Origin: Chitinophaga parva
GTDB taxonomy: Bacteria; Bacteroidota; Bacteroidia; Chitinophagales; Chitinophagaceae
NCBI RefSeq assembly: GCF_003071345.1
Contig: NZ_QCYK01000001.1
Coordinates: forward strand, 62,001 to 126,000
Length of the DNA stretch: 64,000 nt
Direction: 5' to 3'
Shown in pieces: positions 45,298 to 52,890 of this stretch (position 1 is its first letter; every line of letters starts with the position of its first letter). A model generated the notes under the pieces. The model was not told the DNA's origin and did not search any database. It saw only the letters and a list, made by a program, of their open reading frames with translations. The position numbers and the translations under genes are program-made.

Positions 45298-45519
45298 TTA
45301 AAACTCCATATCCATGCACGCACCAAATTTCCTGAAATTTTCTCTTGCCTTGACCAAGGATACTTTATTAGCGCCATCGTCATCGTACAAACGCTCCTCC
45401 TGTACGAGATCATGCTTCTGATTGCACACAGGACAAGTATCAGATCTTTCAGTAAATGTAAGATAACCACAGCAGGCGCGAGGCATTTTCTTTTTGTCTA
45501 ATATGCCGTCTCTTTGCAT
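45298..45519 (-). CDS. Cysteine-rich CPCC-domain protein, degenerate first motif
   Basis: 73 residues. ACCGYLTFTERSDTCPVCNQ followed by SLVKARENFRKFGA matches the Cys-rich CPCC domain (a small zinc-ribbon-like fold), in which the N-terminal motif is CPCCGY. Here the first Cys is replaced (RACCGY) and the acidic middle part is shortened. The start may be the second Met (45486), which is nearer to other family members. Composition is more AT-rich than neighbours, and it stands between two terminators. Function of the family is not established. Confidence 0.75.
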   Translation of the reverse strand: MQRDGILDKKKMPRACCGYLTFTERSDTCPVCNQKHDLVQEERLYDDDGANKVSLVKARENFRKFGACMDMEF

Positions 45520-45698
45520 TTTTGATATCGGTTTAAAAGAATGATAGTAAACCTATTGAACTGGTAGAGGCGAATACGATACGATCGACCTGCGGTACCT
45601 TAATTGCATCTAAGCTATCTCTAGGCACAATTAGAGCGATCATAATCATGACCATCTGCGATGGCCGCATCCGCATGGCAAAGCAGCTCACAAAAAAA

Positions 45699-45726
45699 CG
45701 CCGCCTCCCTTAAAAAGGAAAGCGGC
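45699..45726 (-). terminator. Terminator of the response regulator gene at 45755
   Basis: On the minus strand CGCCGC...GCGGCG with inner TTTCCTT/AAGGGAG pairing, followed by seven T. It lies 29 bp after the stop codon. Confidence 0.8.
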
Positions 45727-45754
45727 GTCCCGCATTGTATCTTCAAATCAAATA

Positions 45755-46456
45755 CTATTCCTGTACTACTAACCGGAATCCATTCCCATGAATGTTCACG
45801 ATCTCAATATGGGTATCATCCTTTAAATACTTACGCAGCTTCGCAATGTACACATCCATGCTCCTGCCGTTAAAATACGTATCGCTGCCCCAGATTTTTT
45901 TCAGGGCCAGTTCACGCGGCAGCAGGTCATTCTTGTGTTCACACAACATACGCAGCAGCTCATTCTCTTTCGGGGAGAGCGTCTGCGTTTGTCCATCATG
46001 CTCCAGGCTACGCAGGCGGGAGTTGAAATGATAGCGGCCTATCTGGAACTCGTGCAGGTCTTCTTCCTTCGCGGAAAGTTCCTGGTTGCGTTTCAGGATG
46101 GCCTTTATTTTCAGCAACAGTAATTCACTGTCAAAAGGTTTGGAAATGTAATCATCCGCACCCAGTTTGTAACCCTGGATGATGTCTTCCTTCATCGTCT
46201 TTGCAGAAAGGAAAAACAGGGGAATATCCGGGTCTACATCGCGGATCTCTTCGGCCAGTTTAAAACCGTCCATGTTGGGCATCATAATGTCCAGCAGGCA
46301 GATGTCGAACTTCTCACGGCGGAAGGCGGCCAGCGCCAGGATGCCGTCGCGGCACAGTTCTACATCATAGTCGTTCAGTTCCAGGTAATTTTTCAATACC
46401 ATGCCCAGGTTGGTGTCATCCTCGGCCAGTAATATTTTAGGCTTGCGTTCTTCCAT
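45755..46456 (-). CDS. OmpR/PhoB-type response regulator (RprY-like)
   Basis: 233 residues from ATG at 46456 (MEERKPKILLAEDD). The receiver has Asp13-Asp14, phospho-acceptor Asp56 (FDICLLDIMMP), Ser/Thr in FFLSAKTM and Lys in YISKPF. The C-terminal winged-helix domain has TLSPKENELLRMLCEH, GSDTYFNGRSMDVYIAKLRKYL and NIHGNGFRLV. Close in layout and sequence to the gene at 49204 and to Bacteroides RprY. No histidine kinase is adjacent, so the partner is elsewhere. Targets unknown. Confidence 0.94.
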   Translation of the reverse strand: MEERKPKILLAEDDTNLGMVLKNYLELNDYDVELCRDGILALAAFRREKFDICLLDIMMPNMDGFKLAEEIRDVDPDIPLFFLSAKTMKEDIIQGYKLGADDYISKPFDSELLLLKIKAILKRNQELSAKEEDLHEFQIGRYHFNSRLRSLEHDGQTQTLSPKENELLRMLCEHKNDLLPRELALKKIWGSDTYFNGRSMDVYIAKLRKYLKDDTHIEIVNIHGNGFRLVVQE

Positions 46457-46555
46457 GTGACTGCAATTATATACTGACAAATATACTTTATATCTCAACA
46501 CCGCTGCGTCCGCATAGCGTTCACGACCGTGTATGTTTTGTTAAAGTTTAGGGCC

Positions 46556-47344
46556 CTAACGCTTACCGAGCAGGGAGGTGAAGGGGTAACGCAGGTTCTT
46601 GTAGTCGATCATATCCACCTTGATGCTGCCCACGGAAATGGGGCTGTCTATGCGCAGGGGTATCTTGTTCTCATCATCGCTCACCCATACCGTCATCTGC
46701 TCTCCCCCGGTAAAGGCGGTACCTTTGAGCAGGAGGGGCTTGAACTTGATGGCGCGGAACTTCCCAAAGCGGGTATCCACTTCCTCCTTGCCCAGGTAGC
46801 GGATATAGATCTCGTACACCTGGTCATCCAGGTACATGGAAAAGGTGATCTTATCGTTCACCTTATATTTATTGAAATCAATATTGCGGGCATAATATAC
46901 GGCGCTCACCACATCCTGCACACAATGGGGCACGGTGATCTTGGTCTTGGTACTGGTTGCGGTATTGCTTTCCCGGTCAAAGGTCACGTTGGCATTGATC
47001 TTATAACCGCCTTCGTTCACATCGCGCACAAACTTATAGGGCTGGAGGGTAGCAGTGTCTATATAGGTCTGGTAGGTATCCCGTACTTTGAAGATCCAGT
47101 CGTAAGACCGGTAGGTTTTGCCGGCAGCAACGATGTGGTACACGTCCTTGCCATCGAGCTTTTCATTGTTGATGGTCATTACGGCCTCTCCGGCGCCTAC
47201 ATAAATGCGGCCGAGATTGTAAAATACTTTGAGGGTAAAGGATTCACCGGCGTGGTAAGCGGTGTTGCGCAAGCCGCAAAAGTCCTGGGCCCGTGCGGAG
47301 CTAAGTAGAAGGATACCGAGGAGTACAAGTAAACAACGCTTCAT
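46556..47344 (-). CDS. DUF3108 secreted protein
   Basis: 262 residues from ATG at 47344 (MKRCLLVLLGILLLSSARAQ, a clear signal peptide). The mature part is all-beta: FCGLRNTAYHAGESFTLKVFY, YVGAGEAVMTINNE, YDWIFKVRDTYQTYID, TVPHCVQDVVSAVYYAR, matching DUF3108 (putative periplasmic/outer-membrane biogenesis-related family). It starts 10 bp after the flippase-like gene and is its operon partner. An upstream in-frame start overlapping that gene would destroy the signal peptide, so it is rejected. Confidence 0.9.
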   Translation of the reverse strand: MKRCLLVLLGILLLSSARAQDFCGLRNTAYHAGESFTLKVFYNLGRIYVGAGEAVMTINNEKLDGKDVYHIVAAGKTYRSYDWIFKVRDTYQTYIDTATLQPYKFVRDVNEGGYKINANVTFDRESNTATSTKTKITVPHCVQDVVSAVYYARNIDFNKYKVNDKITFSMYLDDQVYEIYIRYLGKEEVDTRFGKFRAIKFKPLLLKGTAFTGGEQMTVWVSDDENKIPLRIDSPISVGSIKVDMIDYKNLRYPFTSLLGKR

Positions 47345-47354
47345 TTGACGGTGG

Positions 47355-48386
47355 CTATTTTTCCCTGAATATTTTAACGCCCAGCAGCAGAACAATTCCC
47401 AGCACAGCGGGTATACAAAGGTTGATGACCCAGATAGCTGCAGTTGCATAAATGACCCCTGCAGTATTGGTAGTGAGCTGGCGCATTATATAAACGCTTA
47501 CCTGCCCTCTTATCCCTAGTTCGGCCATGGCAAACGTGGGGATGATTGCCAGGGCCAGGTAGATCACACAGTTCATTAAAAACCCTTGCCACCACACGAT
47601 TTCCACCCCCAGTGCCCGAAGCAAAATCAAATACTGTGCCGAGAAGACCACGTACCGTACAGCGGATAGGAGGAGTAAAATGCTTAATTCACGGGGCTTG
47701 TAGCGTGCTACAATGGCTACAAAAATGCGGACTTTGCGAAGCCTGGGTATTTTTTCAAACAAGGTCACAATCCATGGAAGCCGAAAGTAAAGGATTATCG
47801 TGAATATGCAAATAAGGATGAGGAGCACCACGAAGAATTTCTCCCATCCGGCAGACATAACTGCCTCACTGCCTGCACTTAAGGAATAATAGTAGAGATA
47901 GTAGGCCAGGCCAATTAACCCAAAGATAATAGTAGTGATCAACTGGCTGAAGCTACTTACAATGGTCACGGCAATGCCCTTAAGCTTGTTCTTATTCTTG
48001 AGGTACAGTATCCTTCCCCCATACTCCCCCACCCGGTTGGGCGTGGTGATACTGATGGACACGCCGGCCAAAGTGGCCCGGAAGGCCCTGAGGAAGCTGA
48101 TGGCTTCCAGCCGCTTCACCAGCAACTGCCATTTCCAGGCTTCAATCCCCCAGTTCACCAGCATCAGCAACAGCTGCACGGTAAGTATGCGTACCACGGA
48201 CCTGAAAGTGAGGTTCTGCCGCATTACGCGATAGGCCTCATCAAGATCGGGTTGCTGCTTTACCTGCCGGTAGATGAGGTAAGCCAGCACTACAAATAAA
48301 ACCGTGCCTAGCCCGTATTTGAGGATTGTTTTTGTACTTTTGTCCAGACGAATAAATTTGGGCAAAAATACGCTGTTGGTTGACAA
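47355..48386 (-). CDS. Flippase-like integral membrane protein (LPG synthase TM / UPF0104)
   Basis: 343 residues with about eight TM helices: LKYGLGTVLFVVLAYLIY, LTVQLLLMLVNWGIEAW, VVLLILICIFTIIL, FAMAELGIRGQVSVYIMRQ and others. ATLAGVSISITTPNRVGEYGGR is the signature of the family that includes the membrane part of lysyl-phosphatidylglycerol synthase (MprF). A lipid-flipping role is likely but substrate is unknown. It forms an operon with DUF3108. The first codons overlap ruvC, transcribed divergently, by 7 bp. Confidence 0.9.
   Translation of the reverse strand: MSTNSVFLPKFIRLDKSTKTILKYGLGTVLFVVLAYLIYRQVKQQPDLDEAYRVMRQNLTFRSVVRILTVQLLLMLVNWGIEAWKWQLLVKRLEAISFLRAFRATLAGVSISITTPNRVGEYGGRILYLKNKNKLKGIAVTIVSSFSQLITTIIFGLIGLAYYLYYYSLSAGSEAVMSAGWEKFFVVLLILICIFTIILYFRLPWIVTLFEKIPRLRKVRIFVAIVARYKPRELSILLLLSAVRYVVFSAQYLILLRALGVEIVWWQGFLMNCVIYLALAIIPTFAMAELGIRGQVSVYIMRQLTTNTAGVIYATAAIWVINLCIPAVLGIVLLLGVKIFREK
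48331..48360 (+). promoter_or_regulatory. ruvC promoter inside the flippase coding region
   Basis: TTTG (48331-48334), 18-bp spacer, TAAATTTG (48353-48360); ruvC starts at 48380. A second box TACTTTTG lies at 48335-48342. Confidence 0.75.
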
Positions 48387-48940
48387 ACACTTCTAAAATA
48401 ATTCTTGGCATTGACCCCGGCACCCTGGTAATGGGCTATGGCCTGATCCGCGTTGAAAACAAGCAAGCCAGCCTCATTGAGATGAATGTATTGAAGCTAT
48501 CCAAACACAAAGATCATTACGAACGGTTACAACTGATACAGCTGCGGGTGCAGGAACTCATCGGGCTTCACAGGCCCTCCGCCTGCGCTATTGAAGCACC
48601 TTTTTACGGGAAGAACGTGCAAAGTATGCTGAAACTGGGCCGCGCCCAGGGTGTAGCCATCGCCACAGCCATGCAGGCGGGCGTAGGCGTGTCTGAATAC
48701 TCTCCCAAGAAAGTAAAGCAATCGATCACCGGCAATGGTAACGCAGACAAGGAACAGGTATGGGGCATGCTGCAACGCATTCTCCAATGCGGGGAACGCC
48801 CGGAGTACCTGGATGCCTCCGATGCCCTGGCCGTGGCCGTTTGCCACTTCTTCCAGGAAAGCAGCCCCCTGGCCGGGGTGGGCAAGTCCAGGGGATGGGA
48901 CCAGTTTTTACAGGACAACCCACACCGGATTGTGAAATAA
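48380..48940 (+). CDS. ruvC: Crossover junction endodeoxyribonuclease RuvC
   Basis: 186 residues. Resolves Holliday junctions. The acidic active site is seen as LGIDPG (first Asp, ~11), CAIEAPFYGKNVQS (Glu, ~71) and LDASDALAVAVCH (two Asp, ~150). KVKQSITGNGNADKEQVWGML is the conserved DNA-binding segment. It has ~20 extra C-terminal residues. The start at 48380 overlaps the divergent membrane-protein gene. A 264-bp gap follows, with GC-rich imperfect hairpins but no recognisable gene. Confidence 0.96.
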   Translation: MTNTSKIILGIDPGTLVMGYGLIRVENKQASLIEMNVLKLSKHKDHYERLQLIQLRVQELIGLHRPSACAIEAPFYGKNVQSMLKLGRAQGVAIATAMQAGVGVSEYSPKKVKQSITGNGNADKEQVWGMLQRILQCGERPEYLDASDALAVAVCHFFQESSPLAGVGKSRGWDQFLQDNPHRIVK

Positions 48941-49203
48941 AACCCTTACTGGTGGCTGGTTTCAGCCGGCCCTATGGCTGCATACCGTTGCTGGCAGCGG
49001 CCCTTCCGGGGGGCCTGCATGGTAAAAGGCCGGCAGCGCATATTTTTTAAATCGGGAAATTGTATTTATTTTGACAAAAATCTCCTTTTTTTAATCCCTG
49101 GCAGAAGACCCGGCGTATTAAACTATACTATGAATCTGATTTACACCATAAAGGGGCTATCCATGGTATACTTATTCGATATTACTTTTAATCAGCATCA
49201 CAG

Positions 49204-49920
49204 ATGGATATGAAAGCAAGGATCCTCTTGGTAGAGGATGATGAAAATGTGGGTGCGGTCACTAAAAAAAGGTTGGAAGAACAGGGTTATGAAGTATTTC
49301 ACTGCACAGACGGACAAATGGCCTGGGACCAGTTCGTAATGCGCAATTTCGATATCTGCCTGCTGGATGTGGTGATGCCTAAAAAAGATGGCTTTACCCT
49401 GGCACAGCAGATCCGTAAAAAGAACGACCTTATTCCAATCCTGTTCATCACGTCCAAGTCCATGGACGAAGACAAGATCACCGGTTTCAAAACAGGTGCG
49501 GATGATTATATCACCAAGCCTTTCAGCATGACGGAACTGCTCATGCGCATAGAGGTGTTCATCAAGCGCACCCGCAGCAACAGCACCGTACAGCCGGCTG
49601 TTGAAAAACGGAACCGCTACACCGTGGGCAAATTTGTATTTGACTACGGGGAATTACGGCTCACCTTTGCCGCAGCATCCACTTCCAGCACCCTCACCCA
49701 AAAAGAAGCAGACCTGCTCAAATTCCTCTGCGAAAACCCAAATAAAACGCTCAAACGCGAAGAGATCCTCTATCATGTTTGGGGCAAGGACGATTACTTC
49801 CTGGGCCGCAGCATGGATGTATTTATTACCAAACTGAGGAAACACTTCAAACCAGACCCCGAGATCAAACTGGAAACCCTGCATGGCGTGGGTTTCCGCT
49901 TCAATGTTCCACAGAACTAA
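49204..49920 (+). CDS. OmpR/PhoB-type response regulator (RprY-like paralogue)
   Basis: 238 residues. Receiver: Asp12-Asp13, phospho-acceptor Asp55 (FDICLLDVVMP), Lys in YITKPF; output domain: LTQKEADLLKFLCEN, GKDDYFLGRSMDVFITKLRKHF, LETLHGVGFRFNV. Sister of the regulator at 45755, only 3 kb away, but in opposite orientation. No kinase is adjacent. Either Met1 or Met3 may start. The TAA stop overlaps the TAG stop of the convergent HIT gene, leaving no terminator between. Confidence 0.94.
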   Translation: MDMKARILLVEDDENVGAVTKKRLEEQGYEVFHCTDGQMAWDQFVMRNFDICLLDVVMPKKDGFTLAQQIRKKNDLIPILFITSKSMDEDKITGFKTGADDYITKPFSMTELLMRIEVFIKRTRSNSTVQPAVEKRNRYTVGKFVFDYGELRLTFAAASTSSTLTQKEADLLKFLCENPNKTLKREEILYHVWGKDDYFLGRSMDVFITKLRKHFKPDPEIKLETLHGVGFRFNVPQN

Positions 49921-50306
49921 AAATTAGACAGGATCTTCTCCTGGATCACTTTGAACTGTTCCGGTGTTAACTTCAGCTTAGGACGGGCAAAGTTCATATC
50001 ATCCACATGATTAATCGGGATCAGATGCATATGCGCATGCGGCACTTCCAGCCCCACCACGCTCACGCCTATACGGTTGCATGCAAAGCTGCGCTCCAGT
50101 GCCCCGGCCACCTTCTTTGCAAATAAGAGATACTCCGTCATGTACGCATCCGGCACATCAAAGAACTTGTCTACCTCCACTTTAGGCACCACCAGCGTAT
50201 GCCCTTCCGCCAGCGGCGAGATATCCAGGAATGCATAGAATTTATCATTCTCCGCAATGCGGTAACTGGGAATGTCCCCGTTGATGATCTTGGTGAATAT
50301 TGTCAT
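49917..50306 (-). CDS. HIT family hydrolase
   Basis: 129 residues from ATG at 50306 (MTIFTKIINGDIPSYRI). Histidine-triad nucleotide hydrolase/transferase of the Hint branch: active site HAHMHLIP near 99-106 and ISPLAEGHTLVVPK near 37-50. Hint proteins hydrolyse adenosine phosphoramidates. An upstream in-frame start at 50405 would translate the GTAC array and is rejected. The start lies 14 bp from the left arm of the heptad element. Confidence 0.94.
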   Translation of the reverse strand: MTIFTKIINGDIPSYRIAENDKFYAFLDISPLAEGHTLVVPKVEVDKFFDVPDAYMTEYLLFAKKVAGALERSFACNRIGVSVVGLEVPHAHMHLIPINHVDDMNFARPKLKLTPEQFKVIQEKILSNF

Positions 50307-50319
50307 GGGAAAAAGTTTT

Positions 50320-50472
50320 GTACAACGTACAATGTACCGCGTACAACGTACGGCCGCATACAAGGTACAAGCTATTTCCAATATAAGAAAGCCACCTGCC
50401 GTCACAAAAAAAGCCGCTCCTTCCGAAGCGGCTTAAAGTACGTTGTACGCGGTACATTGTACGTTGTATGAT
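50320..50472. repeat. GTAC-type 7-bp repeat element with perfect 31-bp inverted arms
   Basis: Left arm heptads: GTACAAC, GTACAAT, GTACCGC, GTACAAC, GTACGGC, then after a 3-bp shift ATACAAG, GTACAAG (50320-50371). Right arm: GTACGTT, GTACGCG, GTACATT, GTACGTT, GTATGAT (50438-50472). 50321-50351 and 50438-50468 are exact reverse complements. Between them lie ATATAAGAAAGCC (50381-50393), shared with the element at 53961, and the greA terminator. Confidence 0.9.
50405..50434 (-). terminator. Terminator of greA
   Basis: AAGCCGCT/AGCGGCTT stem, followed on the minus strand by seven T. It sits inside the heptad-flanked element. Confidence 0.8.
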
Positions 50473-50476
50473 TTCC

Positions 50477-50950
50477 TTACACAGTGATGTTATCAATCTT
50501 AAACTGCAAATTCCCATTAGGCGCCTGCACCTCGGCTACATCGCCGATGGTTTTGCCCAGCAAGCCTTTGCCGATGGGGGAAGATACGGAGATCTTGCCG
50601 GCCTTCAGGTCTGCTTCCTGCTCGCTTACCAGCTGGTAAGTGAGCGTTTTCTTATTAGCCAGGTTAGTGATGGTCACTTTGCAGAGGATGGAAACCTTGG
50701 AGGTGTCAATAGACGTAGCTTCTACCACGCGGGCAGTTACGATGGCGCTTTCCAGGGCGGCTATCTTGGCTTCGTGTAAGCCTTGTGCTTCCTTGGCTGC
50801 ATCGTATTCAGCATTTTCTTTCAGGTCACCTTTTTCGCGGGCTTCAGAAATGGCCCTGGCAATTTCGGCACGCCCCTTCGTCTTCAGCTGATTCAGCTCA
50901 CTCCTCATTTGCTCCAGGGTCTCCTTGGTAACGTAATTGATGCCAGACAT
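50477..50950 (-). CDS. greA: Transcription elongation factor GreA
   Basis: 157 residues. Stimulates transcript cleavage in backtracked RNA polymerase. N-terminal antiparallel coiled coil (YVTKETLEQMRSELNQLKTK, ISEAREKGDLKENAEYDAAK with the acidic tip D-x-x-E-N-A-E-Y) and C-terminal FKBP-like domain (ISVSSPIGKGLLGKTIGDV). Length is standard. A stem-loop with U-tract lies between a likely promoter and the start codon, so expression may be attenuated. Confidence 0.97.
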   Translation of the reverse strand: MSGINYVTKETLEQMRSELNQLKTKGRAEIARAISEAREKGDLKENAEYDAAKEAQGLHEAKIAALESAIVTARVVEATSIDTSKVSILCKVTITNLANKKTLTYQLVSEQEADLKAGKISVSSPIGKGLLGKTIGDVAEVQAPNGNLQFKIDNITV

Positions 50951-50973
50951 ACCTTTATTCGTTTTAAAAAGAT

Positions 50974-51010
50974 AAAAAAAATCAACGCCCCCGTTTACAC
51001 GGAAGCGTTG
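50974..51010 (-). terminator. Intrinsic terminator in the greA leader
   Basis: On the minus strand CAACGCTTCCGT/ACGGGGGCGTTG forms a 12-bp stem (two G-T pairs) with loop GTAA, followed by ATTTTTTTT. It lies 24-60 bp before the greA ATG. It may attenuate greA or end the upstream rsmA-dehydrogenase transcript, or both. Confidence 0.8.
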
Positions 51011-51026
51011 TCAAGATGTTGTTATG

Positions 51027-51034
51027 CAAATATA
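51027..51034 (-). promoter_or_regulatory. -7 box of greA, upstream of the leader terminator
   Basis: Minus-strand TATATTTG, a full match to TAnnTTTG; a transcript would start near 51022 and run through the stem-loop at 50983-51010. A weaker box TATCTTTT at 50967-50974 lies after the stem-loop. Confidence 0.65.
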
Positions 51035-51113
51035 AGGTTTTTTGGATTCGTTAGCACCAATCCAAGTATTTTAAAAACCATAATACGATCCGGCACCAAC
51101 CCGCCACCAGGGC

Positions 51114-52058
51114 CTATCCCCGGCTATTTGGCAGTATGCCCAGCTTCTCCAGCACGTACTGCGGCATCTTGATGCTGGCCTCATGGGAGTAGCCCGCAAT
51201 ATGCGGTGTAAGTACTACATTCGGCGCCTTCAGCAGGTGCTCAAACTGCTGCTTTTCCGCATCAGTATAAGTGTTCAGTTTCTCGTTTTCAAACACATCC
51301 AACCCCACACCTGCCAGTTTACCGGCATCCAGTGCGGCCACCAGTGCAGCCGTATCTACCACTTTACCCCGCGATGTGTTGAGGAAATAGACCGGCTTTG
51401 CAAAAGCGTTGAAAAACTGCGCATTGGCCAGGTGGTGGGTTTCTGCTGTGAGGGGCAGGTGCAGGCTTACCACATCTGCCTGTGCAAAGATCTCCTCCAG
51501 GCTGGCCTGCTTTACCACCTCCGTATCAAAGCCGCTTTTATATTTATCATTGGCCAGGATCTTTACATCAAAGCCCTGCAATTTTTTGGTGAATGCCTGG
51601 CCGGTATGCCCAAAACCGATAATACCTACCGTCTTGCCATTCAGTTCCCAGCCGCGGTTTCCGTCTCGCTCCCAGATGCCCTGGCGCAGTTCCAGGTTAC
51701 TCTTCAAAATATTATTGCGCAGGCAAAGCAGCATGCCCAGGGCCTGCTCCCCTACTGCATCGCAATTGCCATCGGGGCTGCTCACGCATTGAATGCCCTT
51801 GCTTTCCGCATAGGCCACATCAATAAGCTCCATGCCGCTGCCCAGGCGTCCTATCCATTTAAGCCGGGTGCCACAATCCAGCATGGCTTTGTCCACTTTC
51901 AGGCGGGTGGTAACAATAAGGCCCGTGATGTCCGGAAGAATGGCCTTGGTTTCTTCTGTGGTAATGGCGGGTTGGTATACAGGTTCAAATCCTTTGGCGG
52001 TCAGTGTTTCCAGTAACCAGGGGTGCACTTTGGCCGTAATCAAAACTTTCTGGCTCAT
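51114..52058 (-). CDS. D-isomer-specific 2-hydroxyacid dehydrogenase
   Basis: 314 residues. NAD-dependent reductase of the SerA/GyaR type. Rossmann loop [17 protein letters not shown] near 145-160; catalytic Arg in [13 protein letters not shown], Glu in [10 protein letters not shown] and His in [13 protein letters not shown]. There is no C-terminal ACT domain, so it is not a regulated long-form phosphoglycerate dehydrogenase. Substrate may be 3-phosphoglycerate, glyoxylate or hydroxypyruvate. The start overlaps rsmA's stop by 4 bp. Confidence 0.92.
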   Translation of the reverse strand: MSQKVLITAKVHPWLLETLTAKGFEPVYQPAITTEETKAILPDITGLIVTTRLKVDKAMLDCGTRLKWIGRLGSGMELIDVAYAESKGIQCVSSPDGNCDAVGEQALGMLLCLRNNILKSNLELRQGIWERDGNRGWELNGKTVGIIGFGHTGQAFTKKLQGFDVKILANDKYKSGFDTEVVKQASLEEIFAQADVVSLHLPLTAETHHLANAQFFNAFAKPVYFLNTSRGKVVDTAALVAALDAGKLAGVGLDVFENEKLNTYTDAEKQQFEHLLKAPNVVLTPHIAGYSHEASIKMPQYVLEKLGILPNSRG

Positions 52059-52807
52059 AACATTTTATGCGTTAAGGCAGCGAAATCTGCTACCGTTAAG
52101 GCTTCTGCTCTTTTGGTAAATATATCTTCTGCTAATGTTTCTTTGGCAAATAAAGGCTTCAGCGGGTTACGCAACTGCTTGCGGCGCTGGTTAAAGGCGG
52201 TCTTCACCAGCGTAATGAACTTGCGCTCACTGGCCATGTCATAGGGCTGCTGCAGGCGGGTAAGGCGGATCACGCCAGACTTCACCTTGGGCGGTGGATT
52301 GAAGCAGTTTTCATGTACATCAAACAGGTAGTCTACTTTATAAAAAGCCTGTATGAGCACACTGATCACCCCATATTCCTTGGTGTTGTACACGGAGGCC
52401 ACGCGCTGGGCCACCTCCTTCTGGAACATGCCCACCACCTCCGGCACCTGGTCCCGCCATTCCAGGATGCGGAACAGGATCTCGGTAGAAATATTGTAAG
52501 GAAAATTGCCGATCACTTTGAAAGGGCCTTCAAAAGGCACCGGCACCTTGAGGAAGTCTGCGTGGATGATCTTCCCGCGGATGGCGGGATAGGTCTTTTC
52601 CAGGAAGTCCACTTTCTCCTGGTCAAACTCCACGGCCTTGAAATCCACACCCGGCAGCTCCAGCAGGTATTTAGTAATGGCGCCGCCACCGGGGCCTACT
52701 TCCAGCAGCTGGGTGCCCGGCGCTACCGGCAGGCTGGACACGATCTTGCGGCACATATTTTCATCGCGCAGGAAATGTTGTCCGAGAGATTTTTTGAGCG
52801 TATACAT
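52055..52807 (-). CDS. rsmA: 16S rRNA (A1518/A1519-N6) dimethyltransferase
   Basis: 250 residues. Makes the two dimethyladenosines in the 3' hairpin of 16S rRNA (KsgA). [10 protein letters not shown] at the N-terminus, SAM motif [16 protein letters not shown] near 35-49, motif [10 protein letters not shown] near 102 and the C-terminal helical domain ([14 protein letters not shown]). First gene of a two-gene unit. The promoter box ends 8 bp before the start codon. Confidence 0.97.
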   Translation of the reverse strand: MYTLKKSLGQHFLRDENMCRKIVSSLPVAPGTQLLEVGPGGGAITKYLLELPGVDFKAVEFDQEKVDFLEKTYPAIRGKIIHADFLKVPVPFEGPFKVIGNFPYNISTEILFRILEWRDQVPEVVGMFQKEVAQRVASVYNTKEYGVISVLIQAFYKVDYLFDVHENCFNPPPKVKSGVIRLTRLQQPYDMASERKFITLVKTAFNQRRKQLRNPLKPLFAKETLAEDIFTKRAEALTVADFAALTHKML

Positions 52808-52814
52808 CTGGCCA

Positions 52815-52822
52815 CAAAGGTA
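52815..52822 (-). promoter_or_regulatory. rsmA -7 box, giving a near-leaderless mRNA
   Basis: Minus-strand TACCTTTG with TTG about 20 bp upstream. Only 7 bp separate the box from the ATG at 52807, so the mRNA would have almost no leader. Confidence 0.7.
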
Positions 52823-52862
52823 CGGAAGATCGGGCCTTCGGCCAATTCACCCACATTTATTG

Positions 52863-52870
52863 TATATTTG
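52863..52870 (+). promoter_or_regulatory. -7 box upstream of pdxA
   Basis: TATATTTG, a full match, 20 bp before the pdxA start, divergent to the rsmA promoter. Confidence 0.7.
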
Positions 52871-52890
52871 ACCGTCGAAGCCAAAAAGCT

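Noticed and set aside
45534..45650. Possible short minus-strand peptide gene before the CPCC gene
   Set aside because: The frame runs into the CPCC gene start, has no recognisable sequence and no codon signal.
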